Assembly: GCF_037975245.1 (NCBI RefSeq)
Contig: NC_092566.1
Span: forward strand, 1,490,001 to 1,554,000
Length of the DNA stretch: 64,000 bases
Source: Apostichopus japonicus
Taxonomy: Eukaryota; Echinodermata; Holothuroidea; Aspidochirotida; Stichopodidae
Reading direction: 5' to 3'
Shown here: piece by piece, positions 40,931-54,399 of the stretch
How the letters are laid out: each line of letters starts with the position of its first letter
Numbering within the stretch: the stretch's first letter is position 1
Notes under the pieces: model-generated
The model's database searches: none
Told to the model about the DNA's origin: nothing
What the model saw: only the letters and a program-made list of their open reading frames with translations
Translations under genes and position numbers: made by a program

Positions 40931-43900
40931 CAGGTATTTCTCGAGGTCTCGAATAGATACTGTGTTTTCTGTTGGTTTTATTTTATTTTATTATATTTTA
41001 TTTCGTTTGTTGATTTGTGTTAATTATTGTTCGTTTTGTTTTGTCTGAACCATCAGTTTTACATGCTGCTTTGAGAAATACTGTTATAAAAGAAGATGTG
41101 TATACGCACAGCTATTAAATTCAGGCGGTAAATTTTAATGACTTTTTAAACACGTCTCAACAAAATAACTAATAAGAAAGCAATCACACGTAGAATGACT
41201 TTAATTGAATTATGTTTTTGTTACCAATAGAATATACTATTTGTAACTGATATGAAACAATAGAGACTCGTAAGTTAGTCTAGTTATAAGTATTGGTTGT
41301 GTGAGGTACCCGTTCGTTCTTTTGATATTCATTATTTCGGTCAGTTTTTCCAAAACTCAAAAGTTCTCTCCAACTAATGAGTTTGTAAATAATCAAACTA
41401 TAAGAAATTCCTGACCTTATTTGCCAACAAAAGAATATCAAGTTGCTTATATAGGAAATGGCTTTAGTGGATAAAAGACAATCGTGTTGTAGACAAAAAC
41501 ATTGGATAGAAATACAAACGATTTGCAGGAAAGCATTTCGAATTTTAAAAAAAAAAGACTTTTTCATTATGTTTTGAAATGAAAGTTGAATTGAAAACTA
41601 CTGCAATAGAATTTTATGAGATTTTAGTATAGAACAGTATCAATATTTTAAATGAAATTAATGAAAAGATTTGCATAGTAAGGTAATAATTTCTGGAAAT
41701 TGCTCATTAAAAGTGGATTTTCAGTCTATTAAACCAAGATGGAATAATAAAGAACTCGTCCATCTTCTTTCAAAATCTTTGATTTGCTTAATTGATTCTA
41801 CAAGCAATTGTGGTGGTGGTGGTATTTTCTGTTTTAGTATAGGCGACATTAAGACTGTTACAAACAACATTCCTTAATATAGATTTTGGAACATTTAAGA
41901 TGATATTCAAATTTGATTTGATGATATTAGACCTGATGAAGAAGGCTTGGTTTCATGAATTCAATTTTTGAACTAAATTTTCGTTTCGATTTCAAAGTCA
42001 CGATATAAGCAATATCTTTGATACCTTTTTGTCAATTACATGATACTATTTAAAATATGTACCCTTAAAAACCAATTCAGTCATTTATTTATTGAAAAAC
42101 ATAAATACATATTCCAGTAATGAACTGCTGAAAAATATATGTGATTTTTAATCAAATGATATAAATATGGAATGAATGAACCACATGAATGTCACACATT
42201 GAAGTAAACTGCAACTGGTAATCTCTTAAATAATTTGAATACATTTATGAGTATAATGGTACCCAAACTGCCAGCCCCTACATTAACAAGCAATATTTCA
42301 AAGACCCACACGGTTATCATATTTGACCTTTGGAAGGACAAGGTAAAATTTAAATATTGAAATCACATAATAGAGGATGCATATATTAATTATCTATCTG
42401 TTTGGGTACCAGCTCGAAAAATAATAGAAAATGTCAAAACTTGCGGAATGTTTCTGATTTATGAAAGGCGACAATTACCTTCTCCTTTACAATCATTCAG
42501 CTGAAAATACTGAAAACCCTTTTCTGAGATATAACTTTATGGAAAACATTAGAATGTTAATTACATAGAAAATTTTAAAATGGACTACTTATTATCATCA
42601 ACTACATAATTGCTAGGTAATAAAGTACTTGCTACCAAATTAACTTTATCAGCACGTTTCTTAAGATGTGATAAACTCACAGAATGCATTGAAGATGATT
42701 GAAAAACCCATTTTCGTTTGCCCGTGAAGAGAGAAAAAAATGTTTCTTGCGTTGTTACTTAAATAATAGAAAAAACAAAGTAAGCAATTTTGTACAATAA
42801 TTAATTATGGACGAAAACAAATTGTAACGTTAAATGGAAAGACCCGTGTTTATATGTCAAAGATTCAAATTCATTAAATACCCTATTTGACTTTCTAATA
42901 ATGAATTAATTAATAACACGTGTTGTCCCTGAAAAAAAAACAGGTTTCACAATTTAATAATAAATGATATTATGATTCAGCTTCGTGTAGTAAAACTTGC
43001 CATAATCTATTTTTGGTCAGCATTTTCGTGACGAATACAGCTGAAAGGGTATCCTTTTAATTTAAAGACTTTATCGAAGTGTTTTGGTAAATTTTCGACG
43101 CTTATCGATACTCAAATCCTTTAACAATGTATGTCTTGAATATAATCCACTTCCAGTTAAGAGAACGAAGAAACAGTCGAGCACACCAAAAATCCGTTTG
43201 TTTTGTTTTGTTTTGTTTGCGGTTTATGTTATTATGAAAAGTGCCTGGGTGAAGGGAATGTTGAATATCGCACCAAATTCAGATATTACCCACTGACTCA
43301 CATTCTTTCTTTGGGGGATGGTGGTGGGGGGGGGGGCGACAAAAATCTAGTAAGATATCTAATTTGATCAATTTTAATATTTTTTAGTGAAATTTGGGTA
43401 GTAGGTTTTTAGTAAAATTGCTGACCATTTATTGATCTATATTAAATAAATTAACAATATTTACGAATTTAATCTTAAACTCCAATGACATAATTTTTTT
43501 CTCGAGACAACTGTGAAAGTGTATCAGCTCATGTGATTCTGCTTATGGTTATATAACGTTAGACGAATCAAGCGCTTAAAGTAATAACTCAATTTATTCC
43601 CCTTTCCTTTCCCCATCACCACCACACTTAAAGGTTAATAATAACTCCATTTCCCCATCCCTCCCCTCGGAACATCAGCTAATGATCAATTTAATCAATT
43701 AATGACAATAACAAGATTAGCCCAGATGTGTATATGCAAATTAGGCTAGGTTCAGCTACATCTGTAACGAGAACGTCGTGTGCTTTATCACATCATTAAT
43801 CGACAAGAAAGTAAAATTTGTCTTTGTAAATTATCGATTTGTTGTGATATCACAGGAAGGAAGTAAAAACATATGTTGTTTCGGTGTTTTTGGGTAGCTA

Positions 43901-45607
43901 AAAGTCAAGTACTATTGCAAACGGAACAAACCAGTATGGGTATGAAATAAAAATGTAATGAAGAAAGAAAAAAAAATCACGTTTCATGATAAACAATATT
44001 AATTGTGCATCTTTTTGTTTTCATAAAGGAAAGGAAAGGGATATCTCGACTGTTTCACAAACGGATTATATAATTACTCGTATTGGATTAAACGTATTAT
44101 CCTGATTAGTGATTACCTTGTAATTTCCACATACCAAAGATTTTGACAACGAATCAACAATATTTAATCTAGAGCTGAATGTCTTTGTACTTCTAGTTTT
44201 AAAAAAACGGAACATTTTTTTATTGTTACAATTGATTAGTTTCATAAATAGAAGAACACAATGCAACTGGCGTTGGAATCAAATAAACCTCAAATATCTT
44301 AACATTATATTTTAAGTGAGAAATATGATAATTCTGAATCGGATGAGTGAATAAGTAATTTATTGAAACAAAAGTCAACATTTAATCTGTTGATTTTGTT
44401 ACTCAAAAATTTGCTAATGTTAACAGGTGTTGAGCTGAACACCTGCAATCATTGCGTTATTAAGGTCATATTATGTGCCACAAACGTAAACCATACGAAG
44501 AGCAAACTATCATGCTCAAAACAATTGAAGATATAGTCATTTCTGTGAGGTAATGGGAAGGGAAGATATCCCTTCCCCACCCATACACCCCACCCCCCAA
44601 TTAGTCAAGTGTTCACAATATGTAATACAATTTCAAGAAAATAATCGTTGGTGACAATGCAAATACAACGAAGGTATTTCTTTTAATTACCTATACGTTA
44701 CCTAAGTAACATGTAGGTAATCACGAGTGGTATAAACATATATTTATTTATATATATAGAAAAATACAAACAAACTTACTTTTGCAAGCTCCTGGGGGCA
44801 GGGGGGCTCGTCGGGAATGGAGATCCATTATCATTGACATGGTTATTGAATGCATTCAAACAAGTTCTTATTAAGCGGAGGCTAACGGTAGGTATGAACT
44901 CACAAGAAACGCCTTTCTTTTTGATGTTGATAAAATATAAAGTTCTCACAACGTGCACGAGAAATCACTTAAATTAATCGATCCTTTCTCTTCCTCCGTC
45001 TATAATAAGGCCATAAAAAAATTGGATAAAAATTCTAATTCGTTTCAAATAGTTTTATAATAGTTACGTAATTCCAATTCTGTCAAGATAATGTTGGTGA
45101 CACAAATAACGTTCGTGTAGAATTCACGCCTCGACTGTGCGTAATAAGTTTCAATGTTTGCGCAAGAATAACAATTAGTTGCCGTCTTACTCTTTAAAGA
45201 GAATCAATTGTGTAAATAAAACAATGCATTGTTGTTTTCCTAACAATAGTTTTGATTGTTCTTTCCTTTTCTTTCCTTTTGTTCTTTTTTTTTAGAGATG
45301 ATGACAATGCCACGATTGAGTAATCAGGATGGCTGTTTGTTCTCGCACCGCTGGTGATATTTGACTCGATCAGTTTCCACGTATGAACGCTTTCCCGATG
45401 AAGTGAGATACTCCACAATCACATCAAGAAAAGAAACTCTTAATACAAACTTGGTCCTCTTTCTGACGATAATTATTAACCGAATATAATTCGTTACAGG
45501 TATTTTTTCTCGGTGAACAAACGGGTTCACTTTTTAAAACAACAAAATCGCAAACAAAAAGTTACAATTTGACTTGAGAAATCGACTAAGCGATGAAATC
45601 AAACTAA

Positions 45608-45973
45608 TTAAAAAGGAAGTCCGTAAACCCAGAAGTTATATGCTCCCGCGGACACGTTCGGCTTGGTTGTGCGCAGGTGCCAAACGGACTTCCGGTTTTT
45701 ACAAGTGCAGCCCTCTAGCGATGGGTTGTTAGCAACCACTTTCAACGACCGTGTCCAACACAAAGCGCTTTTATCATTGAATGATGCCGTGGCACAAAGA
45801 ACCAAACTATACCTATAGTATGGATCGCCGTTGTGGTAACCATGAGAAACTTTTCCTTTGCTGAATGTCGAAGTTAAAGTTATAGCGATGCGTCCCGGCG
45901 CTAGTTCTTCCTTGCTTGATAATGTCAAACTATATCTGGTGAGATATATGATTGTAAACACAAATTTTTCCAA
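45608..45973 (-). CDS. Unrecognised 121-codon open frame
   Basis: The frame MEKFVFTIIYLTRYSLTLSS onwards, with GRIAITLTSTFSKGKVSHGY and HNGDPYYRYSLVLCATASFN in the middle, ends WVYGLPF and TAA. Its composition is more protein-like and GC-richer than neighbouring frames, with five Cys in the second half. An acceptor-like TCTCACCAG lies near its start, so the real coding part, if any, could be a last exon. I recognise no family or domain. A transposon remnant or chance frame cannot be excluded. Confidence 0.25.
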   Translation of the reverse strand: MEKFVFTIIYLTRYSLTLSSKEELAPGRIAITLTSTFSKGKVSHGYHNGDPYYRYSLVLCATASFNDKSALCWTRSLKVVANNPSLEGCTCKNRKSVWHLRTTKPNVSAGAYNFWVYGLPF

Positions 45974-46313
45974 ATAATAAGGATTTCAGCGTAAAAAGGT
46001 AATAAAACAAAATACAGAAAAAGGAATAAGCTTTGCCGTGAGTGCAGTTGAGGAAAACCCAATGTGTACACACGAAAGCTTTCTGTTAACAGTTTGGTTT
46101 CGGCTGGTAGGTGTGTTTGTCACGCTCCAACACACTGAACAACAAGTAGACTTCACCTAGGCTTTTGCAAGTTAGACAAATGAGCTGGTAGTGATAAATG
46201 TGGTAGATTTTGCCTTTTATTGCTTGCAGAATGGCAAGTTGTACAGACTATCGTAAAAGGGGAGCTGAGAGAGATAGAGAGAGAGAGAGAGAACTGTGAA
46301 CACTTCTTTGATT

Positions 46314-46428
<115 letters not shown>

Positions 46429-47399
46429 GGCTTATATTAAAATATTGTTGTGCTTCTTGAGACTGATGCTATTTGAACTACAATAACAATGGTGTTGAGT
46501 TTACAGTTATACATCTCTAACAGAACCGTTCGCACGGTGTAATCCCCCAAAACCAAACGCCTCTATTATAAAATCGATTACTCGACCTTCTAACCAAATA
46601 TTTAAGTATTCCCCTAAATAGTCACGCTGAGCAATTTCGAATCATTTGTATCATTTTACACCAAAGATAGATTGATTATCGCATTTGTTTATTCAAGATT
46701 GTTTACAATAGTGTCCTCTTTGTAAACAAAACGCCTCTTGTCCTCGAGGTAGCATTCCAGATCAAAACAATTAAGAATATCACTTTTCAAATAGCTTGTT
46801 TAAACCACTGAACCAAATTGGATACGCTCTCTTTGCCTACTTAGGTCTAATAATATAAATATATTGACAACTTCAACAAGTACGGTACTCTATACCACTA
46901 CACACCAGTTTCGCGAATAAACTTGAGCTATTTCCTAAACGCTTGTAATTCGGTAAGTGGCTTAATTTCATGGCAACTTGACATCTCAACGACTCAACTT
47001 CAACCAACCGATAGAATCAAGTGGTTAAGCCTGTTAAATTTCTCGCTTCAAGTGTGATAGGGGCGACTGGTATAGAAAATTAACCAAAACGCTCGTGCAA
47101 GTCACACGCCGTAATCGCGTTCATTCAAAAAAACATTTTTAGCAGTAGTAATGTTAGTTTGTTACGTCCCATTGTCCTGCTCTACGCTCTTTTCTGATTG
47201 GCTGTCGGTGGTTTTTCATTACAGCTGTTGATTGGTTACTAGAAAACAAAATCTCATGATGCGCAAGCGCTTAGCGTCTCCTATTTACTCCAGTGTAATA
47301 CGTATGCTGATATGATAGTAACTACAAAAAAGTTTCTCAGTGGGAGGGATAAAAGCGAGTATTGTAGAACGAGGTGACAGCTAAAAGAAGACAGGGAAT

Positions 47400-48360
47400 G
47401 TTGCTGGGGCGAGGGAGGGGGTGGAGAGGGGTTTGGGGGAGGATAGGACGGCTAGCTTGCAATGAAAGTAGCAAGCCTTTGTTGCGGTTAGAGCAGGATT
47501 ATGCAGTAACTATGCAACCTTATTAAAAAGTCATTTTAAAGCAAAAGGAAGTTGTAGTAAATGGATTCAAGACCGCTGAAGCCACGTTTTAACTTCTTCT
47601 TTTTTCTCTCTCTGTGTCAATTTGAGGATAGTTTGTTTGTTTGATAAAGTTCCTGAGTACAAGAGGTTTGATGCATCCCTTTGGGAAAGACATTGTAAGA
47701 CCTTCAACGGGTAACATTACTTTAGTATAAAGGCTGTTTATTTTTTTGGGAGGGGAGAGGGAAGGGTGGTGTTTTTTGGCAAGAAGGGGAAGGGATGGAA
47801 TGACTATGGGGATGGATTGCGTGTACATAGATTTTGCAAACCGGATTGCGAGGTGTTGATGGTAAGGTCTATGCACTGGGGTGCACAGGACTTCAAAGGT
47901 GGGGGCCAACTCTGATACCCCCGAGTAAATTAAGGTTTATACATGAACCGCTATGGAACAGTCAAGGGTGGATGAGGGATTTTATAATGGATGAGGTGCG
48001 GGCCTGGAGCGGTTGAAGACGACGTTTAGAGGCCAAATGGTGCATTCTGAGGACTATAAATTAGGTATAAATGCAGGTTTGTGGTAATAAGGCATAACAA
48101 TTCTTGAGGTTGAAAATAAGGGGGTGTACGACCCACACCCCTGGATTCCCGTCTGAGAGTCCTAGGCCAGTAGCAGTGGTCTAATTGTTTCCGACTGGAT
48201 ATGAAAGAGTTCCTCAACTGATCATTTTACCCTACTGATGATAGAGGTGCGCTGGGGTGCATGGAGGTGCATGATCCACGCCCCCTAACATTTGCGCTTC
48301 CCACCTGGTCAGTGTCTCGAAGGAGGGGTGTGGTGTGGTCAACTCTTTTTGTTTTATGGG
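47400..48360. other. GC-richer region of unknown nature
   Basis: G-rich patches (47405-47445, 47745-47800) and mixed sequence with short open frames on both strands (for example 47909-47589 minus, 106 codons). The stretch 48100-48340 contains repeated GGTGTG/CACACC and GGTGCA motifs. No domain recognised. It may be an old repeat copy. Confidence 0.3.
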
Positions 48361-48851
48361 AAATCTACTTCTAATGGTTACCCCTTTAAAGGGTAATCGC
48401 GAATAAAAGTACTTAACTCACATGGCTATGTACTCTTAATATATTCTTAATTAATGACTGACATTGTGTACTCGTAACAGATGCAATTGTACTCACAATA
48501 TGAGTACCTTGAACACTCTTCTTAATTTGATTAAAATTTCTCTCTAAGTCAGTACAGTGTCAGTTAAGTGTTTGGTTATTAATATTATTTTGAAAACAAG
48601 TGAACTAAAAATCCATGTGGGCTTGACAACAATCGATGGTTCTCTGAACAAATATGAGAACGTATTCATAAACATAACAGTAATAAAGATATTGGTATAC
48701 TGTAACAATTCTTTGATTGTTTTAGACCAATCGCTTTACATATATTTACCGATAGCTTATGTATATGTAGTTCGAATTGGTTAGCATCATGATTGATCTC
48801 TGGAGTAATGTTACCAAATATAGAACTAGCATGGTTCGATACAGGTGAAAA

Positions 48852-48896
48852 ACGCCTAGTGGAATTACGACCTTCCTTACCGGTTTCGAACCTCTG
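48852..48896 (+). other. tRNA-like promoter box pair (degenerate)
   Basis: CGCCTAGTGG (A-box-like) is followed about 30 bases later by CGGTTTCGAACCTC (B-box-like). It is too short and diverged for a tRNA. It lies directly before a better tRNA-like sequence. Confidence 0.3.
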
Positions 48897-48910
48897 GACA
48901 TACAATCAGC

Positions 48911-48984
48911 GTCCATAGCCTAGTGGCTATGGTGTCATTATATAAAGCGGAAGGCCCGGGTTCGAATGCCGGGGGAGACTGGAC
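48911..48984 (+). pseudogene. tRNA-like sequence, pseudogene or SINE head
   Basis: TAGCCTAGTGGCTATGG matches the polymerase III A box and D-arm, and CCCGGGTTCGAATGCCGGG matches the B box and T-arm, at tRNA spacing. The T stem has a G-G mismatch (TGCC where a tRNA has TCCC). The anticodon stem (TCATT...AGCGGA) and acceptor stem do not pair well. It is followed within 60 bases by a (TA)n tract. This fits a decayed tRNA or the head of a tRNA-derived SINE, not a working tRNA. Confidence 0.5.
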
Positions 48985-49036
48985 GATTTTCACTGTTCTG
49001 GATTACCAAATCATTGTATACATACACACACACAAA

Positions 49037-49038
<2 letters not shown>

Positions 49039-49112
<74 letters not shown>
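49039..49112 (+). repeat. (TA)n microsatellite
   Basis: About 36 TA units. Confidence 0.9.
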
Positions 49113-49114
<2 letters not shown>

Positions 49115-51113
49115 CACAGAATTACGTTTCTCAAACTGAATATCAATTATCAAAGATAATAAATGTAATTATCATGACTCATTTTTATTTAATAATTAAT
49201 ATAGTTCTGGATAGAATTTTTCTCCCAATATTCCAAATTTGATTCAAAACGAAAGCAATATACCCCTCCTTCCCCTCCCCCCAATCCCCATCAAATCTAA
49301 TGTTGTTAAAATCTTCCAAAGTACATTTCGGTGGCAGAGAAAAAAGTATTCGACGTTAACTGTATATCTTGTCTTCATATTATATAACTGTATCAATATT
49401 TATTTTTCTTTCTGGATTTTACTTTTCTGAACTAATGTTTTTATTTCCTCAAACGATATACCAGTACTTCAATGAATACATGCCTTTTCTTTTAAAATTT
49501 GGCAAATTTGCAAAAAAATACAAGTGTATATAAGTTAAAACAACCAGTATCACAAAGTCGGTTGTCGACTCTTTCTCTCTCTCTCTATCTTACTCTTGTC
49601 TCTCGGAAACCGTTAATCAAAGGTTTGATTCTCAGCGTAGCAAAACGAAAGCTCTCAAATTCATTTCTTTTTTATCAAGGGAAGCGTCGGTTAAAAGCTC
49701 CACTGTCTCCCAAAGGACGATATTTTCCTGACCAAGGCGTAATTTTTTGGGAAAACTGGACATAAATATCACAAAAAGCAACAAACAAAAAAAAAGAGAG
49801 AGAAAAATATAAAGAGGAAAAACCTGGGAACGTTTTGATATCTTTTTGAGAGTAAAAAAATTTAAACTCAAAACTTGTCAGCTTTTCCTGGCAACGATAT
49901 ACTTTCACTTTTTTTTTCCTTTTTTTTTTTCTCGAATTGAAACTGGAAACCTATGAATTAATGCATAGGATGAAACATTTAAGAGAAGGCCAAATCGCCC
50001 AAATTGTGTGAAAATCACGCGTTCTAAAAGAATTCAGACCCCGTTGTGATTAACTTCACTTTAGCTGTTGTTTTTTCTCGTCTAAAGGGAACATATTTTT
50101 CTACGTTTATGACAATCAGAAGGGTAGAATATTACGAAAAGGAAGCATATCGACTTTCGACGACCCGAGATTGTAATCGCCTTTAAGAGGCGAAGTGACA
50201 CATGTACGAGGTAAATGGGGAGTACGGAATATTAATAGGCCCGGATAGGCAAGGAGCGGTGGTGTTTGTTGACTGGAAAACTATACGGAGTGTCCAAGTA
50301 ACAAGGAGCCTCATTTTTTTTTATCTTGCTTGAAGTTTCGTGAATTTTCAAGGGGGTATCTGACGAGGCTGCTTTCAATTAAAATTTCGGAATCATTGAC
50401 TTTTTAAGTTTTATTTACCGTGAAGGTGTCTTAAGGAGTGGTATAGATATGTAGGTTGCTGGCATGACGTGATAACGTGACAATCACTGACCGCTGCTGT
50501 CAGGGTGTCAATCCAAGAGATACAAAAGTGACGACTTGTTGAAATCTAAGTTTCTCTCGAAAAGAATCAACGTTATCAGTATAATTTACAGAAAGTCATA
50601 TTACGCGTATAGGATAGGTATATTTTATATTAATCCGTATTTTATTTCGCCTCGCCTTACGTCGCCTTTCTCTCCCTCCCCACTCCTCCCCACCCCACCC
50701 CCACCTTCATCCCTACCATTTCGTTTCTTTTTAAAACATTTTTTTTGTTTAAGAGCATATTGGCTCAAGGAACAATCTTTAGAAAATAAAACAATATTAC
50801 ATATTAATTTTTTTCTTACGACAAATATTGTCTTGGACTTTACGTTTCGATACCACTTTCTGGTTTCGATAAATGTCCCTGTTAGAAGCGAAGGATCATT
50901 AATAAAAGCGGCTGTACTGCATAGTTTAGTCAGTTTCTTATAGAAGAAAGAAAAGTCTATAGGAAAACACAAAGACCGTTACTGATGCATGTTACCAATG
51001 AATTTAATAAAACTAAATTATAAATCGAAATCATACTGAAGTGTCCCCCCCCCCACCCCGTTGTTTATTTTCAAGTTATAAATATATGTTTGAAAGGAGA
51101 AAAGAAACCCGTT

Positions 51114-51185
51114 TGGCTCGAATGGGATTCGAGGCCTGTGACCTCAGAAATGCAAGGCCGTAAAGCTCTATTCAGATATGCCCCA
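51114..51185 (-). mobile_element. tRNA-derived SINE fragment
   Basis: On the minus strand GAATAGAGCTTTACGGCCTT leads into GCATTTCTGAGGTCACAGGC and CTCGAATCCCATTCGAGCC. The last part is a B box in a T-arm-like setting. The central phrase resembles tRNA-derived SINEs (GGCCTTGCATTTCTGAGGTC then a TTCGAATCC-type box). The A box has decayed. Confidence 0.4.
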
Positions 51186-52724
51186 CCCCCTCCCCCTAGA
51201 TGGTGATGATCCCTTTGCTAACATTTGTAAACCAGTTCTATAACCCAAAATGTCTTACTATTTTAAATCGCTGTTATTGTTCTGTTCATCCTTCTGTTTT
51301 TGATTTACTAATTGAGTTATTTAAATATTTTAAGTAATTTATTAACATTTTTTTAAAAAGAAATGTTTTCCAGACATATAGGACCAAATATGTTGTAACG
51401 TATCAACCTGCCAATTGTTGTATTGTCGGGAGATACTGACTAAAGGGAAAGTTTGACGTAATATGCTAAACGTGGTATAGCACATAGTTAAAGGGAAAAA
51501 TTATCAAACAATAAAAGCGATATTGAAATGAAACCGTTTGGAAGGCACTTTTCACTAATAAACTTAGATTAATCACGTTAGTAATTCAATGTTATCATTT
51601 AAGCGCGTCATAATCATGTATTATACTTTCATTAAAATTAAAACCTTAAAAGCTTGACTCAAAATTACACACAAAACAACTACAGTAGTGTATATACAAT
51701 GTACTAAGCATTTTCAAGGTTAAGTGGGTGCTGAAATTCATTTTTGTGTACTCTGTTGTTTAAGTGAATTATAAAAGATAACAGTTTATTATCAAATTTA
51801 AAACGAACAGATTGAAATCAACACGGACTATCCTATAGGACTGGTCATCGTCAAAAAACACACTTGTTTGTTAAAGGAGAATACCAGATGGTTATTTATC
51901 TTCAAAGCAATACTAGACCAAGAGACATTAAAATTATTTTCTAATTTTATGGTTTATATTGTATACTTATGCTCAAATTCTTCATAAAAGCTTAATATAC
52001 AAAGCCTCAAACGTATCCGATGTCTGGATTTTTTTTTTTTGAAGGAGGGGTGTTTTGTTTTACTCCTTTGTTCAGATCTGCGAATTAAGAGTGAATGTCA
52101 AAAGTCAACTCTTTGCTGTTTTCTTTGTTAATCTAAATTGTTAACCCATAGGCCTACATATAAATATTTTGGTAAAAACGTATCGTATAACTCGATTTCA
52201 AACGTAAAAGTCAAATTAATGATCCACTTCAGAAATATGGAACGAGCATTTTTCGCAACGAAACGTAGAAGTTCATTATAATTTCCTTTTAATGGAAAGA
52301 CATAAAAGTAACCATCCCGTGACCCATATATACGTCACTTATACGCACAATAAATGACCGCTTTCTTCTTAAAAAAAAAAAATCTCCTCCTGAACTGCTA
52401 AGAGCCTTAGTCATGACAAAACAAAAAGTCTTCCGCAACATTTCAATTTTAGATGCTGTATTTTTACCAATGATGTGTATCGGTCACGCAACGTCGCGAG
52501 TAGCTTATTCGGTTTCCTTGCCAAATTGATGTATTTAATTCCGAACTACTGGGATTCACACACACAGACTGACACACAGAGGAAAAAACATCAAATGTTG
52601 AATCTGATATAAGATTGGGGAAAAATTATACTTCCATTATCAATCCGATGACAAAAAGACCTATATTTGAAAAGAATAACCGAACGATTGGATTCCATAT
52701 GCGCATGAATATTTTGGGATCTTA

Positions 52725-52866
<142 letters not shown>

Positions 52867-53249
52867 TGCTGTTTCACTGATATTTCCCGTGATTGTATCT
52901 CATTAGTAAGTTGTAGACCAAGTAAAATTTCAAAAGTATTCCACGACTTTCTAGTAACATGGCAGCAACATTATATGCTATTGATTACACAATGGAGTCA
53001 AGTGTGTTAATATAAACCACACAGGAAACCATTTCATTGTTTACCATCCTGCAATCAAGTTTAATAATATCAGTACTACCTTGATCAATAAACACCGTAC
53101 GTCATATGAATGACATAAGGAAATAATAAAAATCCAATCTTTACTCTTTCAAATGGCAGATTCGAAACCATCTCATGTATTTATGATAGTATAATGATAA
53201 GAACGCTTTTTAAACATACCCCTTCATGAAGGCAAATCTGTTTATATCA

Positions 53250-53660
53250 CAGCATAGAAAGTTAATTCTTTTTGTTACAAGACATAGAAAGTTAGTTCCT
53301 TCCGCGACACCACATAGAAAATTAGTTCTCTTTTCGACTCCACATAGAAGTCAGTTCCTTTTGTGACACAACGTACAATGTCAACTTTCTCTGTTAATAA
53401 TATAGAAAGTTAATTATATGTGCGACTCCACACAGAAAGTCGACAATCCTTGCTACATAACATATACATTTTCATTCTTTTGGGGACACCACATGAAAAG
53501 TCCAATCTGCTACATAACATATACAAATAATTCTATTTGCGACACAACATACAAAGTTGATTCTCTTTTGCCAAAAAAATAAATAAAAAATAATTCACCT
53601 CGTCGGACATCGCATACAAGTCAATTAAGTCAATTTATGCCACCACATAGTCGTGTGCCA
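53250..53660 (+). repeat. Degenerate 30-bp tandem repeat, about 12 copies
   Basis: CATAGAAAGTTAGTTCCTTC-type units recur every 30 bases (near 53253, 53283, 53313, 53343 and 53373, then with small slips to about 53560). Typical unit content is CACATAGAAAGTTAGTTCTT then TTGCGACAC. Divergence is high, so the array is old. Confidence 0.85.
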
Positions 53661-54399
53661 TTGAAAGCTATACACTACAGCAATACATAGCTAACTGCTT
53701 TCATCTGGCATCTTGCGTGACAACATAAGACAGGAAACAAATAAAAAACATATGTAAACAAACACAAAATGTGAGAGATAGAGAGAGGGAGGGGAGAGAA
53801 GAAAAGAGATATTATAAATTTTTTTTTATTATTAATATTTAATATTTATTAATGTTTCCCTCTTCATAGATGAAAAGTTTCCAGTGGCAGAATAAACACC
53901 ACATCTATGATTTATAGCTTCATAACATTCTGGAGACAACTTTCTTATCATACAAGACTTGTCAATATTAAAAACAATACTTCGCCTTATCTGTTAAATC
54001 TGTTATAGGCAGACATATCTAATAGCGATAATCCGTGTCGACAGGTGTGAATTATGTAACTAATGAATATGTATTAGTTACGCAACCACTAAACCTTGTG
54101 TAAAGTTTAAACGAGATACGGATGATTAAATTTGAGACACAGAAGTGCAAAACCTTGTGTAAACAGTTTTATCCGTTCTAATTATGTAAATGTGATGTAA
54201 TGGTTAGGTCTCTCGACTAAATTGATGGAAATTTACCCTATAATTTATGCATAAATGTATATGATAGGGAAAACGTCGTCCCGAAGAAACCGGGCCCTAA
54301 TTAATATTGCACACTCATGATTTGTCAAGGTGGCATCAACCTACATTCGGGTGAGAAAACGTTACCACGAGAATTTTTTTTTTTGTGAAAATAGTTAAC

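Larger units (their letters stand above)
34000..45600. other. AT-rich region without recognisable genes
   Basis: Besides the repeats listed separately (35.6 kb, 36.8 kb, 37.75 kb, 38.4 kb, 39.65 kb and 40.85 kb) I see no exon, RNA gene or element. Open frames here are 60-95 codons, without homology I can recognise, in the AT-rich background. Confidence 0.6.

Noticed and set aside
50536-50972. Overlapping 135- and 115-codon frames
   Set aside because: They are driven partly by a C/T-rich stretch (50655-50720). No domain, no splice context, and composition like the background.
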